Below, one piece after another: positions 26,021 through 34,739 of a stretch of 64,000 bases of DNA. The notes beneath the pieces were generated by a model. The model ran no database searches. It saw only the letters and a list, made by a program, of their open reading frames with translations, and was not told the origin of the DNA. The stretch is from Streptomyces genisteinicus (GTDB lineage: Bacteria > Actinomycetota > Actinomycetes > Streptomycetales > Streptomycetaceae), in NCBI RefSeq assembly GCF_014489615.1, contig NZ_CP060825.1:5564001-5628000 (forward strand). Reading direction: 5' to 3'. How positions within the stretch are numbered: position 1 is the first letter of the stretch; each line of letters opens with the position of its first letter. A program made the translations under genes and the position numbers.

Positions 26021-28063
26021 TCAACTGGAGGGGAGCCCGAGTTTGTCGAAAAACGCCCGGTTGCGTTCGGTAGCGGCGTTGACGAGGCGGTCGAAGCTCA
26101 CCACTTCGATGTATGCCTTGAGCGGTTCGTTGAAGCCGAAGTAGCCCATGCCGTCGTGCGTGGGCCGCAGAGTCGCGTACTCGCATCTGTCCACCATCGT
26201 CTTCGTCAGATCGGCGAGGACGTAGCAGAAGGCAGGTGCTTCACGTGTAGGGGGAATCGGCCGCCCGAGCGCGGTCTTCACTCCGCCGGCGCGCACACGC
26301 TTGACGTAGTCCAGGCACTGCTGGATGGGGTCCTTGTCCTCCGAGGCGTCATTGCGCATCGGCCGCTTGACTTCGACCACGACGATGGACGGCAGCGGCA
26401 GCGATTGCCCCTCCGAGGCCAGGACCGGCGAGCCGACGAGCCGGGTCGCGAGCAGGTCGGGCTCCCTCGTCGAATCGGAACCCGTTATCGGCATGCTTTT
26501 GAGGGTTTTGTCCGAGGCGAGGTAGTCGTGGAACGCGAGCCGCTCGTCGATGATCCACAGGTTCGAGGCATCGGTGCCGACCTCATTAGAGTCGGTCCGC
26601 ATCGGCATCAGCAGCGAGTGGATCGCATCCTCTCTGCTGTACCTGCCTTGGCCGTCCACCTCGACCAGCCGCTGGAGCACGTCGAGGATCGCCCGTCGAC
26701 GTGAGACGTAGGCGGCCAGATCGGACTGGTTGATGTCGGTCACCGTATTCAGGTACCGGGCCAACCGGTCGTCGTACCCCTCTGGCGGGGCGGAATTTCC
26801 TTGGCTCAGGACCGCGTGGCCCTCGGCGAGCGCGGACGCTTCGAGCTTCTGGAGGTTGCTGTGGAGCAGCAGTTCCAGTTCCTGGTCCTTGATGGACGGG
26901 TCCACGGTCACGCCGAGCGGTTCCAGTCGCGAAAGTACGGGCCGGTACCGCGGGGCACGGTTGCTGACGAATTCGTGGACTCGGGCCTTGCCCTCCTCGC
27001 GCGCTGCGCTGAGTGGTCCGGCGAGGATTCGCTCGACTTCCTTGAGCGCGCTCTCCCTGATGTCGTCCATCGACACGTCCTCGATTAGAGGGGTGTCCGG
27101 TGCCTGTTCGCTGATGTCGAAGGCCGTACGGTCGGCGCGCACGTGGCTGTCCAGGAAGTCTGAGGACAAATAACAGACGTACGTGAACGGGGAGGACTCC
27201 GAGTCCTTGAGCCTCCCATAGAGTCCGGGCACCTTGCTGGTGAGGTTTTCCTCCAGCACCACACGGTTCGCAGCGCACCAGTACAGCCGTGGCGCGTGAT
27301 TCCGCGGCGAGGACTTCAGTCGGAGGCTTACCATGTCGAACCTCTCGCCCTTGACGTCTATCGAAGTCCTTTGCAGGTCGGAATAGACGAAGTCGTTCAT
27401 GAGGCTGTTGAGCGAGACCGCCCCGTCGTCGTCGGACACCATGATGTGGGGCGCGCCGCCGGGGCGTAGGAAGTACCAGATGCAGTGCTCGAATACCTCA
27501 CGGGCGATGGCTTCTACAGACTTCAGCCCGCTCTGCTGGTAGGGCTTCTTGAACCCATCGAGGCTCACGGCCGCGCCGACCTCGGCGGGCAGTTCTGCCT
27601 CCGGGTCCAACTCGACCTCTCCGTGGACGGAGAAGCGGAATTGCCGCCCGTCGATGCGTCCGGCTTCGTCCTCGTAGGCGCTGCGAATCGTTACCCTGTC
27701 GAACGCCTTCAGCCAGAGCAGGCGCCCCACGCCGCGGCAGCCCATGTCGGCCTTGTGGTCGCTGTCCAAGGTCTCGAACGATGTCATGTTCTCCGGAGTG
27801 AAGCCCACCCCGTTGTCCTCGACGGTGAAGCCAACAATGGGTTTCAGGGCTGCACGCCCCGGGCCGACGTGGCTGAAGTCGAGTGCTTCCTGTGGGCTGC
27901 GGTGGATCCTGATCCTCAGACGACCGGACTCGGTATCGTCACCGAACCGCGCGTCGATTGCCTGGATCGCGTTGACGACGGCCTCCAGGAGCGGCAGCAG
28001 GGCATGACTTTTCGGCAGGCTCGTGTTCCGGACCCTGCCGGCCAGTGACGTGGTCAGCGCCAT
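26021..28063 (-). CDS. GHKL ATPase - PD-(D/E)xK nuclease fusion
   Basis: 680 residues. The N-terminal Hsp90/MutL-type ATPase domain (1 to about 180) shows the N-box EAVVNAIQAID (E28, N31), the VEDNGVGF motif (D83, G85, G87) and the GCRGVGRL lid. A long middle region with a helical section (about 380-500) follows. The C-terminal domain has PD-(D/E)xK nuclease features: D536 (REPDLL), VVVEVKRP (E564, K566) and a downstream QQCLDYV helix. The ATG at 28063 has GAGGAGGA upstream. GHKL-nuclease architectures are typical of restriction or defence systems (MORC/MutL-like); this exact combination is not one I can name. Confidence 0.8.
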   Translation of the reverse strand: MALTTSLAGRVRNTSLPKSHALLPLLEAVVNAIQAIDARFGDDTESGRLRIRIHRSPQEALDFSHVGPGRAALKPIVGFTVEDNGVGFTPENMTSFETLDSDHKADMGCRGVGRLLWLKAFDRVTIRSAYEDEAGRIDGRQFRFSVHGEVELDPEAELPAEVGAAVSLDGFKKPYQQSGLKSVEAIAREVFEHCIWYFLRPGGAPHIMVSDDDGAVSLNSLMNDFVYSDLQRTSIDVKGERFDMVSLRLKSSPRNHAPRLYWCAANRVVLEENLTSKVPGLYGRLKDSESSPFTYVCYLSSDFLDSHVRADRTAFDISEQAPDTPLIEDVSMDDIRESALKEVERILAGPLSAAREEGKARVHEFVSNRAPRYRPVLSRLEPLGVTVDPSIKDQELELLLHSNLQKLEASALAEGHAVLSQGNSAPPEGYDDRLARYLNTVTDINQSDLAAYVSRRRAILDVLQRLVEVDGQGRYSREDAIHSLLMPMRTDSNEVGTDASNLWIIDERLAFHDYLASDKTLKSMPITGSDSTREPDLLATRLVGSPVLASEGQSLPLPSIVVVEVKRPMRNDASEDKDPIQQCLDYVKRVRAGGVKTALGRPIPPTREAPAFCYVLADLTKTMVDRCEYATLRPTHDGMGYFGFNEPLKAYIEVVSFDRLVNAATERNRAFFDKLGLPSS

Positions 28064-28316
28064 GGTCTTCCTCCTCGCTCCCGGGCCGCCCACCCTATCC
28101 GCGGGTATGGCCCAAAGCGTGCTGGACGACCAAGACTCCCAGGAATTGGCTTCCCGGCGATGCCCGCTTTCGGATCGGCAATCTGCAGGCTTGGTAGTCC
28201 GAGCGAGCCTGACTGACCCCAAGACAACTCTGGATCTTGTCCGATTCGGTGACAGAGCGGGAGACAGGAACTCCCCGAAAGCTATTCCCGAGATGGAGCG
28301 CACCTTCGCCCGCGGC
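28064..28316. promoter_or_regulatory. Upstream region of the GHKL-nuclease gene
   Basis: 253 bases without a gene, between the GHKL ATG and the kinase remnant. Its promoter must lie here. The only notable feature is the strong ribosome site; no clear operator was seen. Confidence 0.3.
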
Positions 28317-28650
28317 TCAGCGCTCGCCCTTGGCCCGGGGAGGCGGGTGAGGAAGACGCAGTTGGAAGCATGCGCCGGTGTCGGAGGGGGCGAAGACAAG
28401 GGTGCCTTGGCGGTGGGCGAGTTCGCGTGCGATGGGCAGGCCCAGCCCGGTGCCCCCGCGGTCGCGGGAGCGGGCGTCGACGAGCCGGACGAAGCGTTCG
28501 AGGACGCGTTCGGCGTTCTCGGCGGGTACGCCCGGCCCGGCACCGTGGACGGACAGGATGACGTGCTGGTCCTGGGTCCGGACGGTGACCTGGACGCGGC
28601 TTGTGGCATGGCGGGTGGCGTTGTCGACGAGGTTGCGTCGTGCACGTAGG
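28317..28650 (-). pseudogene. Histidine-kinase C-terminal remnant
   Basis: Only the HATPase end remains in one frame: NLVDNATRHA (N-box), GAGPGVPAENAERVLERFVR (with H in place of the usual Asp before GAGPG) and RGGTGLGLPIARELAHRQG, ending at a TGA at 28317. Upstream sequence to about 28870 has degenerate coding character in shifting frames. No kinase core, HAMP or start is present, so it is inactive. Confidence 0.65.
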
Positions 28651-28961
28651 CGGGTCCGGTGGCGTCCGTGTTGAGCGCCGGCGGGCGGTCGGGCGGCTGT
28701 TCGTACCGTTCGGTCAGCTGGGAGACGACGCGGCGATCTGGTCGGTGACGGTGGCGACGACGGCGCTCGCGTGGATGGGGTGGGTATCGAGCAGGACCCG
28801 GGCGTCGGGTGCGGGGCCAGGGCCGCGGCCTCATCTGTGCAGTCGTGCCGCCCTGGGCAGCAGCTGCCGCCTAACGGCCGCTGGAGTGCGATGGGCGGAC
28901 TGGTTTCGTGAGGGACTGCCTGGGGTCCAATGTTTGAATGGCACGCTGGGTGCCTCGTGCG

Positions 28962-29016
28962 TCAAGAAGCCGCACGCAACGCACACAGTGCACGTAACGC
29001 ACGCAAGCGCTTTGAC
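28962..29016. repeat. ACGCAC-rich repeat cluster near the island's right end
   Basis: Repeated ACGCA/CGCAC units (28972-29006) around a GTGCAC centre, flanked by GTCAA and TTGAC (inverted). The cluster ends about 65 bases from the attR core, where integrase arm sites or a small operator might lie. Degenerate; function unproven. Confidence 0.35.
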
Positions 29017-29081
29017 CAGAATGTCCTCCACGGAGTGCTGACCTGCGGCTACTTCCACGCGTTTGCGTTCCACATGTTTCG

Positions 29082-29145
29082 CGATGACGCACCACGTGGA
29101 GTGCGTGGCCATCCTCGAACCGGTCGCGAAGGGCTCCTGACCTGC
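29082..29145. other. Right attachment-site-like repeat: displaced native 3' end of the methyltransferase gene (attR)
   Basis: Encodes MTHHVECVAILEPVAKGS and a stop, i.e. the normal C-terminus of the RumA-like protein, with core-like high-GC codons. No gene precedes it in frame. It is the gapless partner of 20976-21039, marking the island's right boundary. Confidence 0.78.
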
Positions 29146-29494
29146 GGTTCCATCGGGTCTGCCGTGCCGGCGGTGAAGCGGGACCTGGCGTGATCGAGGG
29201 GTGCAGCCCGGTCTGACCGGGCAGCCCCCGACACCAGGGTGCCCGGCGCGGGGGCTCGGGATCGCCGAGCGCGGGGGGCGGTGGCAGACTCCACGGGCGG
29301 CGTTCGTGGTTCGTGTGGTGCCTGAGAGGATGCGTTCCTGCACGGGCCCAGGCTTGTCGCTCCAGGTCAGGACCCGTGGGTCGGCGGTGGAGCGGACGGG
29401 CAGCACGTGCGCCGGACCCATCGCCATGCGCCGACCAGCACGGTCGATCGCTCTGCAGCTCGACCACCCCACCACACCGGACGACGAGGACCCC
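29146..29494. other. Intergenic region after the island
   Basis: About 350 bases. A 7-bp hairpin (29206-29212 with 29216-29222) is probably the original terminator of the methyltransferase gene. No convincing gene was seen on either strand. Confidence 0.5.
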
Positions 29495-29839
29495 ATGCGT
29501 ACCCGCACCACGCTCATTGCCGCAGGCTTGCTCGCAACGCTCACCGCGTGCGGCGGCGATCCGGCGTACACCGTTGTCGATGTGCGGGACAGCGGCATCA
29601 TGCGGACGGCGGACCTGCAACAACCGGATGCCACCCGAGCCGAGGCGGAACAGGCGATCCGGGACTACGCCGACACCATCGAGGGCCCCAAGTGGGCCAC
29701 CGTGACCCTGTACAGCGATCTCGCCGAGGGGGAGCTGTGCCGAGGAATCTGGGTGAAGGACCAGGAGACCTCCGAGAAGTTGTCCGGAGGGTCCTTCACG
29801 TCCGACACGTGGCCTGCCCTGCGAGTGCAGTGTCCCTAA
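29495..29839 (+). CDS. Small secreted lipoprotein, 114 aa
   Basis: Signal peptide MRTRTTLIAAGLLATLTAC ends in an LTAC lipobox with C19 as the lipidated residue. The mature part (GGDPAYTVVDVRDSG...) is a short, unrecognised extracytoplasmic domain with one more cysteine pair (C86-like in GELCRG and the penultimate C in VQCP) that could form a disulfide. ATG at 29495 with GAGGA upstream. Function unknown. Confidence 0.75.
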   Translation: MRTRTTLIAAGLLATLTACGGDPAYTVVDVRDSGIMRTADLQQPDATRAEAEQAIRDYADTIEGPKWATVTLYSDLAEGELCRGIWVKDQETSEKLSGGSFTSDTWPALRVQCP

Positions 29840-29996
29840 CCGCACGCGCCCGTCGGTCAGTTGGGCCGACGTGCCGGAATCCGGTGTCCCCAAGGAGGTA
29901 TGACGGAGGGGCGGTACGGGCCAGGGGACGCATAGCGTCTGCGTCGCCGTTCGGACCGTGTCGCAGCAGCCCGCCAACGGCCGCACCCCGCGCCAT

Positions 29997-30015
29997 ACCT
30001 GATGCGTCATCAGGT
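29997..30015. terminator. Hairpin between convergent lipoprotein and MFS genes
   Basis: 8-bp perfect stem, ACCTGATG with CATCAGGT, and a CGT loop. It lies between the lipoprotein gene (+) and the MFS gene (-). Confidence 0.55.
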
Positions 30016-30065
30016 GTGGGCGAAGGGTGCGGCGCGCCCGGGTGACGGCCGGCGGGCGCGGGGGT

Positions 30066-31694
30066 TCAGGGGCGGGCGTCGGCGGTGGGCTGCGTCCGGG
30101 CGGGGTGGCCGGGCGCCCCGGGTGCGGCCGGTTCGCCGGTGCGGAGGCCGGTCATGCCGATGGCGGTGAGCACCGCTGCGACGGCGGCCGCGGCGGCGCA
30201 CACCAGGAACGCGGTGCTGAAGCCGCTGCCCAGGGCGTCCAGGGCCAGGCCGTGCGCAGCGGACCCGGGAGCGCCCGGCGGCAGGCTGTTCACGGCGAGG
30301 GGGCCGCCGGCCGCGGCGATCTCGTGGGCTGCCGCGGCCTCGGCGGCCGGCAGCGGGGTGCCGGCGAGGTTCGCGGCGAACGCCGACCCCGCGCCGCCGA
30401 GGGCTACGGCGCCGACGACGACCGGGCCGAGGGCGAACCCGAGGTCGCGCAGCATGTTGGTGGTGGCGCTGGCCATGCCCGCCAGGTGCGGGGGCACGCT
30501 GCCCAGTGCCACGGCCGTCACGGAGCTGACGGTCAGGGCGAATCCGGCGCCGATCAGCAGGGCGGGTGCCACGAACGCGCCGAGCCGCGGGTCGGTCACG
30601 TCCAGCCGGGAGCACAGCAGGCAGCCGGCCGCCATCAGGACGAATCCCGAGGACAGCAGCCAGGACGGGGCCACCCGGTGCAGCAGCCGGGAGACGACGG
30701 GGATGAGCAGGAAGGCCGGCCCCTGGAGGAGCAGGAACGGCAGTGCCACCCGCATCGGGTCCTGGTGCTGCACCGGCCCCAGCCACATGCTCGTCGCGAA
30801 GCAGGCGCCGAGGAAGGCGAGCATGCCGACGACCGCGGCGACGGACGAGACGGCGAAGGCCCGGTTGCGGAACAGCCGCAGGTCGAGGATGGGGGACTTG
30901 GCCCGCAGTTCCACCACGACGAACGCCGCGAGGAACATCGCGCCGAGGCAGAGCGAGAGGACGACGGGCAGGGTCGTCCAGCCCGACTCGGGGCCCTCGA
31001 CGGTGCCGTACAGCACCAGGACGAGGCCCGGCGCGAAGGTGAGCTGGCCGGCCACGTCCAGTGTGCGGCCTTCAGGTGCCTTCGACTCCTTCGCCAGGGC
31101 CTTGGTGAGCACCATGCTGATCACGGCGAGGCCGACGAGCACCCAGAAGGAGCCGCGCCACGTCCCGATCCTGGCGAACACGCCGCCGAGCAGGGGGGAC
31201 ACGGCGGCGCCGGCGGACAGGAACCCGCTCCAGACGGCGACGGCGTGCGCCCGCTGCCGTGCGTCGCGGGTGAACGCGGTGAGCGCGGTGAGCGATCCGG
31301 GGAACATGGCCCCGGCGCCGAGTCCGTTCAGGGCGGCGCCGAGCCAGAGCACCTGGACGGTCGGGGCGAGTGCGGCGACGGTGCTGCCGACGGCGATCAG
31401 GGCGGTGCCCGCGAGGACGAGCCTGCGGCGTCCGAACAGGTCGCCGAGGACACCGAAAGTGAACTCGAAACACACCACCGCGATCATGAACGCGGCGGTG
31501 ATCCAGGTGAGTTGTGAGCCGTGGGTGTTCAGGTCCTGCTGGAAGAGTCCGTTCAGCGAGGCCGGCAGTGCGTTCGCGACCTGGGCCACGAAGACCGCGC
31601 CGCAGGCGGCAGCCAGTGTGCCCGCGTAGCCCGGCGTCCGGGCGGCCCCCGCGGTGGGGCCCGGGGACGTCGTCGTCCCGTTGGTGAGTGTCAT
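30066..31694 (-). CDS. MFS transporter, DHA2/EmrB-like (14 TM)
   Basis: 542 residues with about 14 helices. Motif A (FGVLGDLFGRRRLVLAG) after helix 2 and motif C-like GAGAMFPGSLTAL and SAGAAVSPLLGGVF place it in the proton-driven DHA2 drug/efflux or aromatic-acid family. ATG with GGGAGAA upstream. Upstream, between it and the IclR gene, sits a promoter module shared with the lactonase operon (see 31823-31858), so it probably moves a substrate or product of that pathway. Substrate unknown. Confidence 0.88.
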   Translation of the reverse strand: MTLTNGTTTSPGPTAGAARTPGYAGTLAAACGAVFVAQVANALPASLNGLFQQDLNTHGSQLTWITAAFMIAVVCFEFTFGVLGDLFGRRRLVLAGTALIAVGSTVAALAPTVQVLWLGAALNGLGAGAMFPGSLTALTAFTRDARQRAHAVAVWSGFLSAGAAVSPLLGGVFARIGTWRGSFWVLVGLAVISMVLTKALAKESKAPEGRTLDVAGQLTFAPGLVLVLYGTVEGPESGWTTLPVVLSLCLGAMFLAAFVVVELRAKSPILDLRLFRNRAFAVSSVAAVVGMLAFLGACFATSMWLGPVQHQDPMRVALPFLLLQGPAFLLIPVVSRLLHRVAPSWLLSSGFVLMAAGCLLCSRLDVTDPRLGAFVAPALLIGAGFALTVSSVTAVALGSVPPHLAGMASATTNMLRDLGFALGPVVVGAVALGGAGSAFAANLAGTPLPAAEAAAAHEIAAAGGPLAVNSLPPGAPGSAAHGLALDALGSGFSTAFLVCAAAAAVAAVLTAIGMTGLRTGEPAAPGAPGHPARTQPTADARP

Positions 31695-31822
31695 CGCTTG
31701 TTCTCCCTGGCTGGGGACTTCGGGTCGCCTGCGGAGGGGGACCTCGAAGTGTGGAAGCGCTCGGCTCCGCGCACGCGGTGGGGGAGAGGGGGCGCGGCGC
31801 GCGTCCTGCGCGGTGCCGAGGA

Positions 31823-31858
31823 GGATGACACTTGGCTTTACGGCGCGTCAATGAAACG
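31823..31858 (-). promoter_or_regulatory. Promoter module shared with the lactonase operon (copy 1)
   Basis: Read on the minus strand: CGTTTCATTGACG (31858-31846), 4 bases, GTAAAGC (31841-31835), then a weak -10 TCATCC (31828-31823), 17 bases after the TTGACG -35. 22 of 26 positions (CGTTTCATTGACG-N4-GTAAAGC-N-AA) are identical to the module at 39946-39972. The conserved spacer suggests an operator overlapping the promoter. Confidence 0.6.
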
Positions 31859-31902
31859 TGCAGGAAATAATGAATGCAACCTTGACGTAAGGAATGGTGG
31901 GG

Positions 31903-32679
31903 CTACGGCCGGCCGGCCAGGTCCTCTTCGAGGGAGTGCGCCGCTGCCTCGAGCGTGGCGACCAGGGAGCGCAGGCGCTGCGGGTCGTAGCGCAGGCTGG
32001 GCATCGAGACGGAGAGACCGGCCAGCGCGGTGCCGTCCCGGTCGCGTACCAGGACGCCGACGGCGACGAGACCGCGTTCGGACCGCTCGCGGTTGACGGC
32101 GAAACCGCTGCGGCGCGAGCGCCTGAGCTCGGTGCGCAGCTGTGCGAGGTCGGGGCGGTCGGCCGGGCGGTCGCGGTAGCGCTCGGGGGCGTAGACCTGC
32201 TCCAGCTCCTCGTCCGGCAGTTCGGCGAGGAGGAGAAGTCCCGCCGTGGTGCGGTGGGCGGGGAAGACCATCCCCTCACGGGAGCCGACCCGAAGGGCCT
32301 GCCGGCATTCGACGCCGGCGACGAACCGCACCGTGTCCCCGGTGCGCACGATCAGGTTCGTGGTCTCGTCGAGGAGGTCGACGACCCGGTGCAGGTGGGG
32401 AAGGGCCGCCGTGCGCAGCCGTGACACGAGCGACTGGGAGTGGGCGGCCAGCTCCAGCACCGGGCCCGCGCGGTAGACGCGGTCCTCGCCCCGCACGGCG
32501 AAGTCCCGGTAGACGAGCATCGCCAGGACGCGGTGGGCCGTGGACCGGGCGACACCCAGGCGCTCCGCGAGCTGTGCCACGGTCGCCCCGCCCTCCAGCT
32601 GCAGGATGGTCGCGGTGCGCAGCGCGTGGTCCACGCTGGCGATGGGGTAGGGCGGCGGCGACTTCAGCGGCTTGTCCAT
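31903..32679 (-). CDS. IclR-family regulator of the gentisate operon
   Basis: 258 residues. An N-terminal winged helix-turn-helix (about 15-75, GATVAQLAERLGVARSTAHRVLAMLV) precedes an effector-binding IclR domain (about 90-255). IclR proteins commonly control aromatic catabolism and bind palindromes near divergent promoters. The gene is divergent from the gentisate dioxygenase gene; tandem TTCTG-N3/4-GCAGA palindromes lie between them, so autoregulation and control of the pathway are both likely. The effector is probably 3-hydroxybenzoate or gentisate (inference). Confidence 0.9.
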   Translation of the reverse strand: MDKPLKSPPPYPIASVDHALRTATILQLEGGATVAQLAERLGVARSTAHRVLAMLVYRDFAVRGEDRVYRAGPVLELAAHSQSLVSRLRTAALPHLHRVVDLLDETTNLIVRTGDTVRFVAGVECRQALRVGSREGMVFPAHRTTAGLLLLAELPDEELEQVYAPERYRDRPADRPDLAQLRTELRRSRRSGFAVNRERSERGLVAVGVLVRDRDGTALAGLSVSMPSLRYDPQRLRSLVATLEAAAHSLEEDLAGRP

Positions 32680-32692
32680 GGCGTGCTCCCGA

Positions 32693-32729
32693 ATTCTGCT
32701 GTGCAGAATCTACATGTTCTGTCAGCAGA
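32693..32729. promoter_or_regulatory. Tandem palindromic operators in the IclR/gentisate divergent promoter
   Basis: ATTCTGC-TGT-GCAGAAT (32693-32709) and TTCTG-TCA-GCAGA (32717-32729). Their centres are 22 bp apart, two helical turns, which is typical of a dimer-of-dimers regulator such as IclR. They lie 14 and 20 bases from the two start codons. Confidence 0.6.
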
Positions 32730-32748
32730 CGCCGTGCACGCTGGCTCC

Positions 32749-33909
32749 GTGACTGAGTCCTCCCTCACCCCAGACATCGCCACGGGCTCCCCGGTGCGGC
32801 TCCAGGCCGTCGCCGCCGAGGGGCAGCCCGAGGTCACCCCGGCGCTCGAGGAGCTGTACCGGGGCTTCGAGCGGGAACTGCTCGTCCCGCTGTGGACCGA
32901 GATCGGTGACCTGATGCCCGCCCACCCGCGCTCGCGCGCCGTGCCGCACCTGTGGCGCTGGGAGCGGCTGCGCGAGCTCGCCGCACAGGCCGGCGACGCC
33001 GTACCGGTCGGGCGGGGCGGGGAGCGCCGCGCGATCGCGCTGGCCAACCCGTCCCTCGGCGGCAGGCCCTTCGCCACGCCGACGCTGTGGGCCGCCATCC
33101 AGTACCTCATGCCGGGCGAGGACGCCCCCGAGCACCGCCACACCCAGCACGCCTTCCGTTTCGTCGTCGAGGGCTCGGGTGTGTGGACGGTCGTCGGCGG
33201 CGACCCCGTGCCGATGAACCGCGGCGACTTCCTCCCGCAGGCAGGCTGGAACTGGCACGCCCACCACAACGCCACCAGCGAGCCGATGGCCTGGATCGAC
33301 GGCCTGGACATCCCGTTCCAGTACCTCACCGAGGCGCAGTTCTTCGAGTTCGGCCGCGACGGGATCGGCGACACCGAGCGGATCACCCCCGAGCGGTCCC
33401 GCTCCGAGCGGCTGTGGGGCCACCCCGGTCTGCGCCCGCTGTCGGCTGCGCCCGCCACGCCCGGCAGCCCCCTGCTGTCGTACAAGTGGGAGTACACGGA
33501 CGCGGCCCTGCGCGACCAGCTGCTGCTGGAGAGGGAGGGTTACGGCGGCACCGTCGGGCCCGGTCACGCGGCGGTGCGCTACAGCAATCCCCACGACGGC
33601 TCCGACGTCCTGCCGACGATCCGCGCCGAGTTCCACCGCGTCGCCCGCGGCGCCGAGACCGCACCGGTGCGCGAGACCGGTTCCTCCGTCCACCAGGTCT
33701 TCGACGGCTCCGGCGTGGTCACCGTCGGCGACAGGTCCTGGACGGTCGCGCGCGGCGACCTGTTCGTCGTCCCGTCCTGGGAGCCGTTCTCCGTGAGGTC
33801 CGAGGCCGGTGCGTCCGACTCCGACTCCGGCGCCCTCGACCTGTTCCGATTCTCCGACGCGCCCGTCTTCGAGGCGCTGAGGCTCGACCGCACCCTGAAG
33901 GACGCCTGA
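32749..33909 (+). CDS. Gentisate 1,2-dioxygenase
   Basis: 386 residues, bicupin. Cleaves gentisate between C1 and C2 to give maleylpyruvate, using Fe2+. Cupin motif 1 is EHRHTQHAFRFVVEG and motif 2 includes GDFLPQAGWNWHAHHN; their histidines form the metal site. A second cupin (about 290-350, VHQVFDGSGVVTVGD) follows without the full His set. GTG start; there is no clear ribosome site, so it may be leaderless. First gene of the gentisate operon, 2 bases before the hydrolase gene. Confidence 0.93.
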   Translation: MTESSLTPDIATGSPVRLQAVAAEGQPEVTPALEELYRGFERELLVPLWTEIGDLMPAHPRSRAVPHLWRWERLRELAAQAGDAVPVGRGGERRAIALANPSLGGRPFATPTLWAAIQYLMPGEDAPEHRHTQHAFRFVVEGSGVWTVVGGDPVPMNRGDFLPQAGWNWHAHHNATSEPMAWIDGLDIPFQYLTEAQFFEFGRDGIGDTERITPERSRSERLWGHPGLRPLSAAPATPGSPLLSYKWEYTDAALRDQLLLEREGYGGTVGPGHAAVRYSNPHDGSDVLPTIRAEFHRVARGAETAPVRETGSSVHQVFDGSGVVTVGDRSWTVARGDLFVVPSWEPFSVRSEAGASDSDSGALDLFRFSDAPVFEALRLDRTLKDA

Positions 33910-33911
33910 CC

Positions 33912-34739
33912 ATGAAACTCGCCACCCTCCGCACCGCCGACGGCACCCGGGCGGTCCGCCTCGACGGCGACACCCTCGTCGACCTGGGCTACGCCGACCT
34001 CGGCGAGCTGTTCGCCGAGGACGACTGGCGCGGCAAGGCCGCCGCCGCGTCCGGTACCGCCCACCCCGTCGAGGGCGCCGACTTCGCGCCGGTCGTCCCG
34101 AACCCCTCCAAGATCGTCTGCGTCGGCCACAACTACACCGGCCACATCAAGGAGATGGGACGGGAGCTGCCCGGCCACCCGACCCTGTTCCCCAAGTTCG
34201 CCGAGACCCTGATCGGCGCGAACGACGACATCGCCGAGCCGGCCGAGACCGACAGCCTCGACTGGGAGGTCGAACTGGCGGTCGTCATCGGCAAGCGGGT
34301 CCGGCGCGCCGACGAGCGGCAGGCCGCCGACGCCATCGCCGGCTTCACCGTCATGAACGACATCTCGCTGCGCGACTGGCAGTTCCGCACCGTCGAGTGG
34401 ACCCAGGGCAAGATCTGGGAGGCCACCACGCCGGTCGGACCGTATGTCGTCACCCCCGACGAGGTCGGCGGCGTACGCCCCGCGCTCGAGGTGACGACGG
34501 TCGTCGACGGGGAGGTCATGCAGCGGGACGACACCGGCACGCTGCTGTTCGACCCGGTCTTCCTGGTGCGGTACATCTCCACCGCCATCACCCTGAACCC
34601 CGGCGACATCATCGCCACCGGCACTCCGGCCGGCGTCGGCAACGCCCGCGACCCGAAGGTGTTCCTGCGGCCCGGCCAGAGAGTCGTCACGCGGATCGCC
34701 GGTATCGGCGCCTGCTCCAACAGGGTGGTCGAGGGATGA
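33912..34739 (+). CDS. Fumarylpyruvate hydrolase (FAH family)
   Basis: 275 residues. Family motifs KIVCVGHNYTGHIKEM, the metal-site DWEVELAVVIGK and GFTVMNDISLRDWQ, and the late TGTPAGVG. The fumarylacetoacetate-hydrolase superfamily splits C-C bonds of acylpyruvates; in this operon it should hydrolyse 3-fumarylpyruvate to fumarate and pyruvate. ATG two bases after the dioxygenase stop; its own TGA overlaps the next ATG (ATGA). Confidence 0.93.
   Translation: MKLATLRTADGTRAVRLDGDTLVDLGYADLGELFAEDDWRGKAAAASGTAHPVEGADFAPVVPNPSKIVCVGHNYTGHIKEMGRELPGHPTLFPKFAETLIGANDDIAEPAETDSLDWEVELAVVIGKRVRRADERQAADAIAGFTVMNDISLRDWQFRTVEWTQGKIWEATTPVGPYVVTPDEVGGVRPALEVTTVVDGEVMQRDDTGTLLFDPVFLVRYISTAITLNPGDIIATGTPAGVGNARDPKVFLRPGQRVVTRIAGIGACSNRVVEG

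Noticed and set aside
28871..30010. Minus-strand open frame of 379 codons over the island end and the lipoprotein gene
   Set aside because: Antisense to the lipoprotein gene and composed of Pro/Arg/His-rich sequence without a domain.
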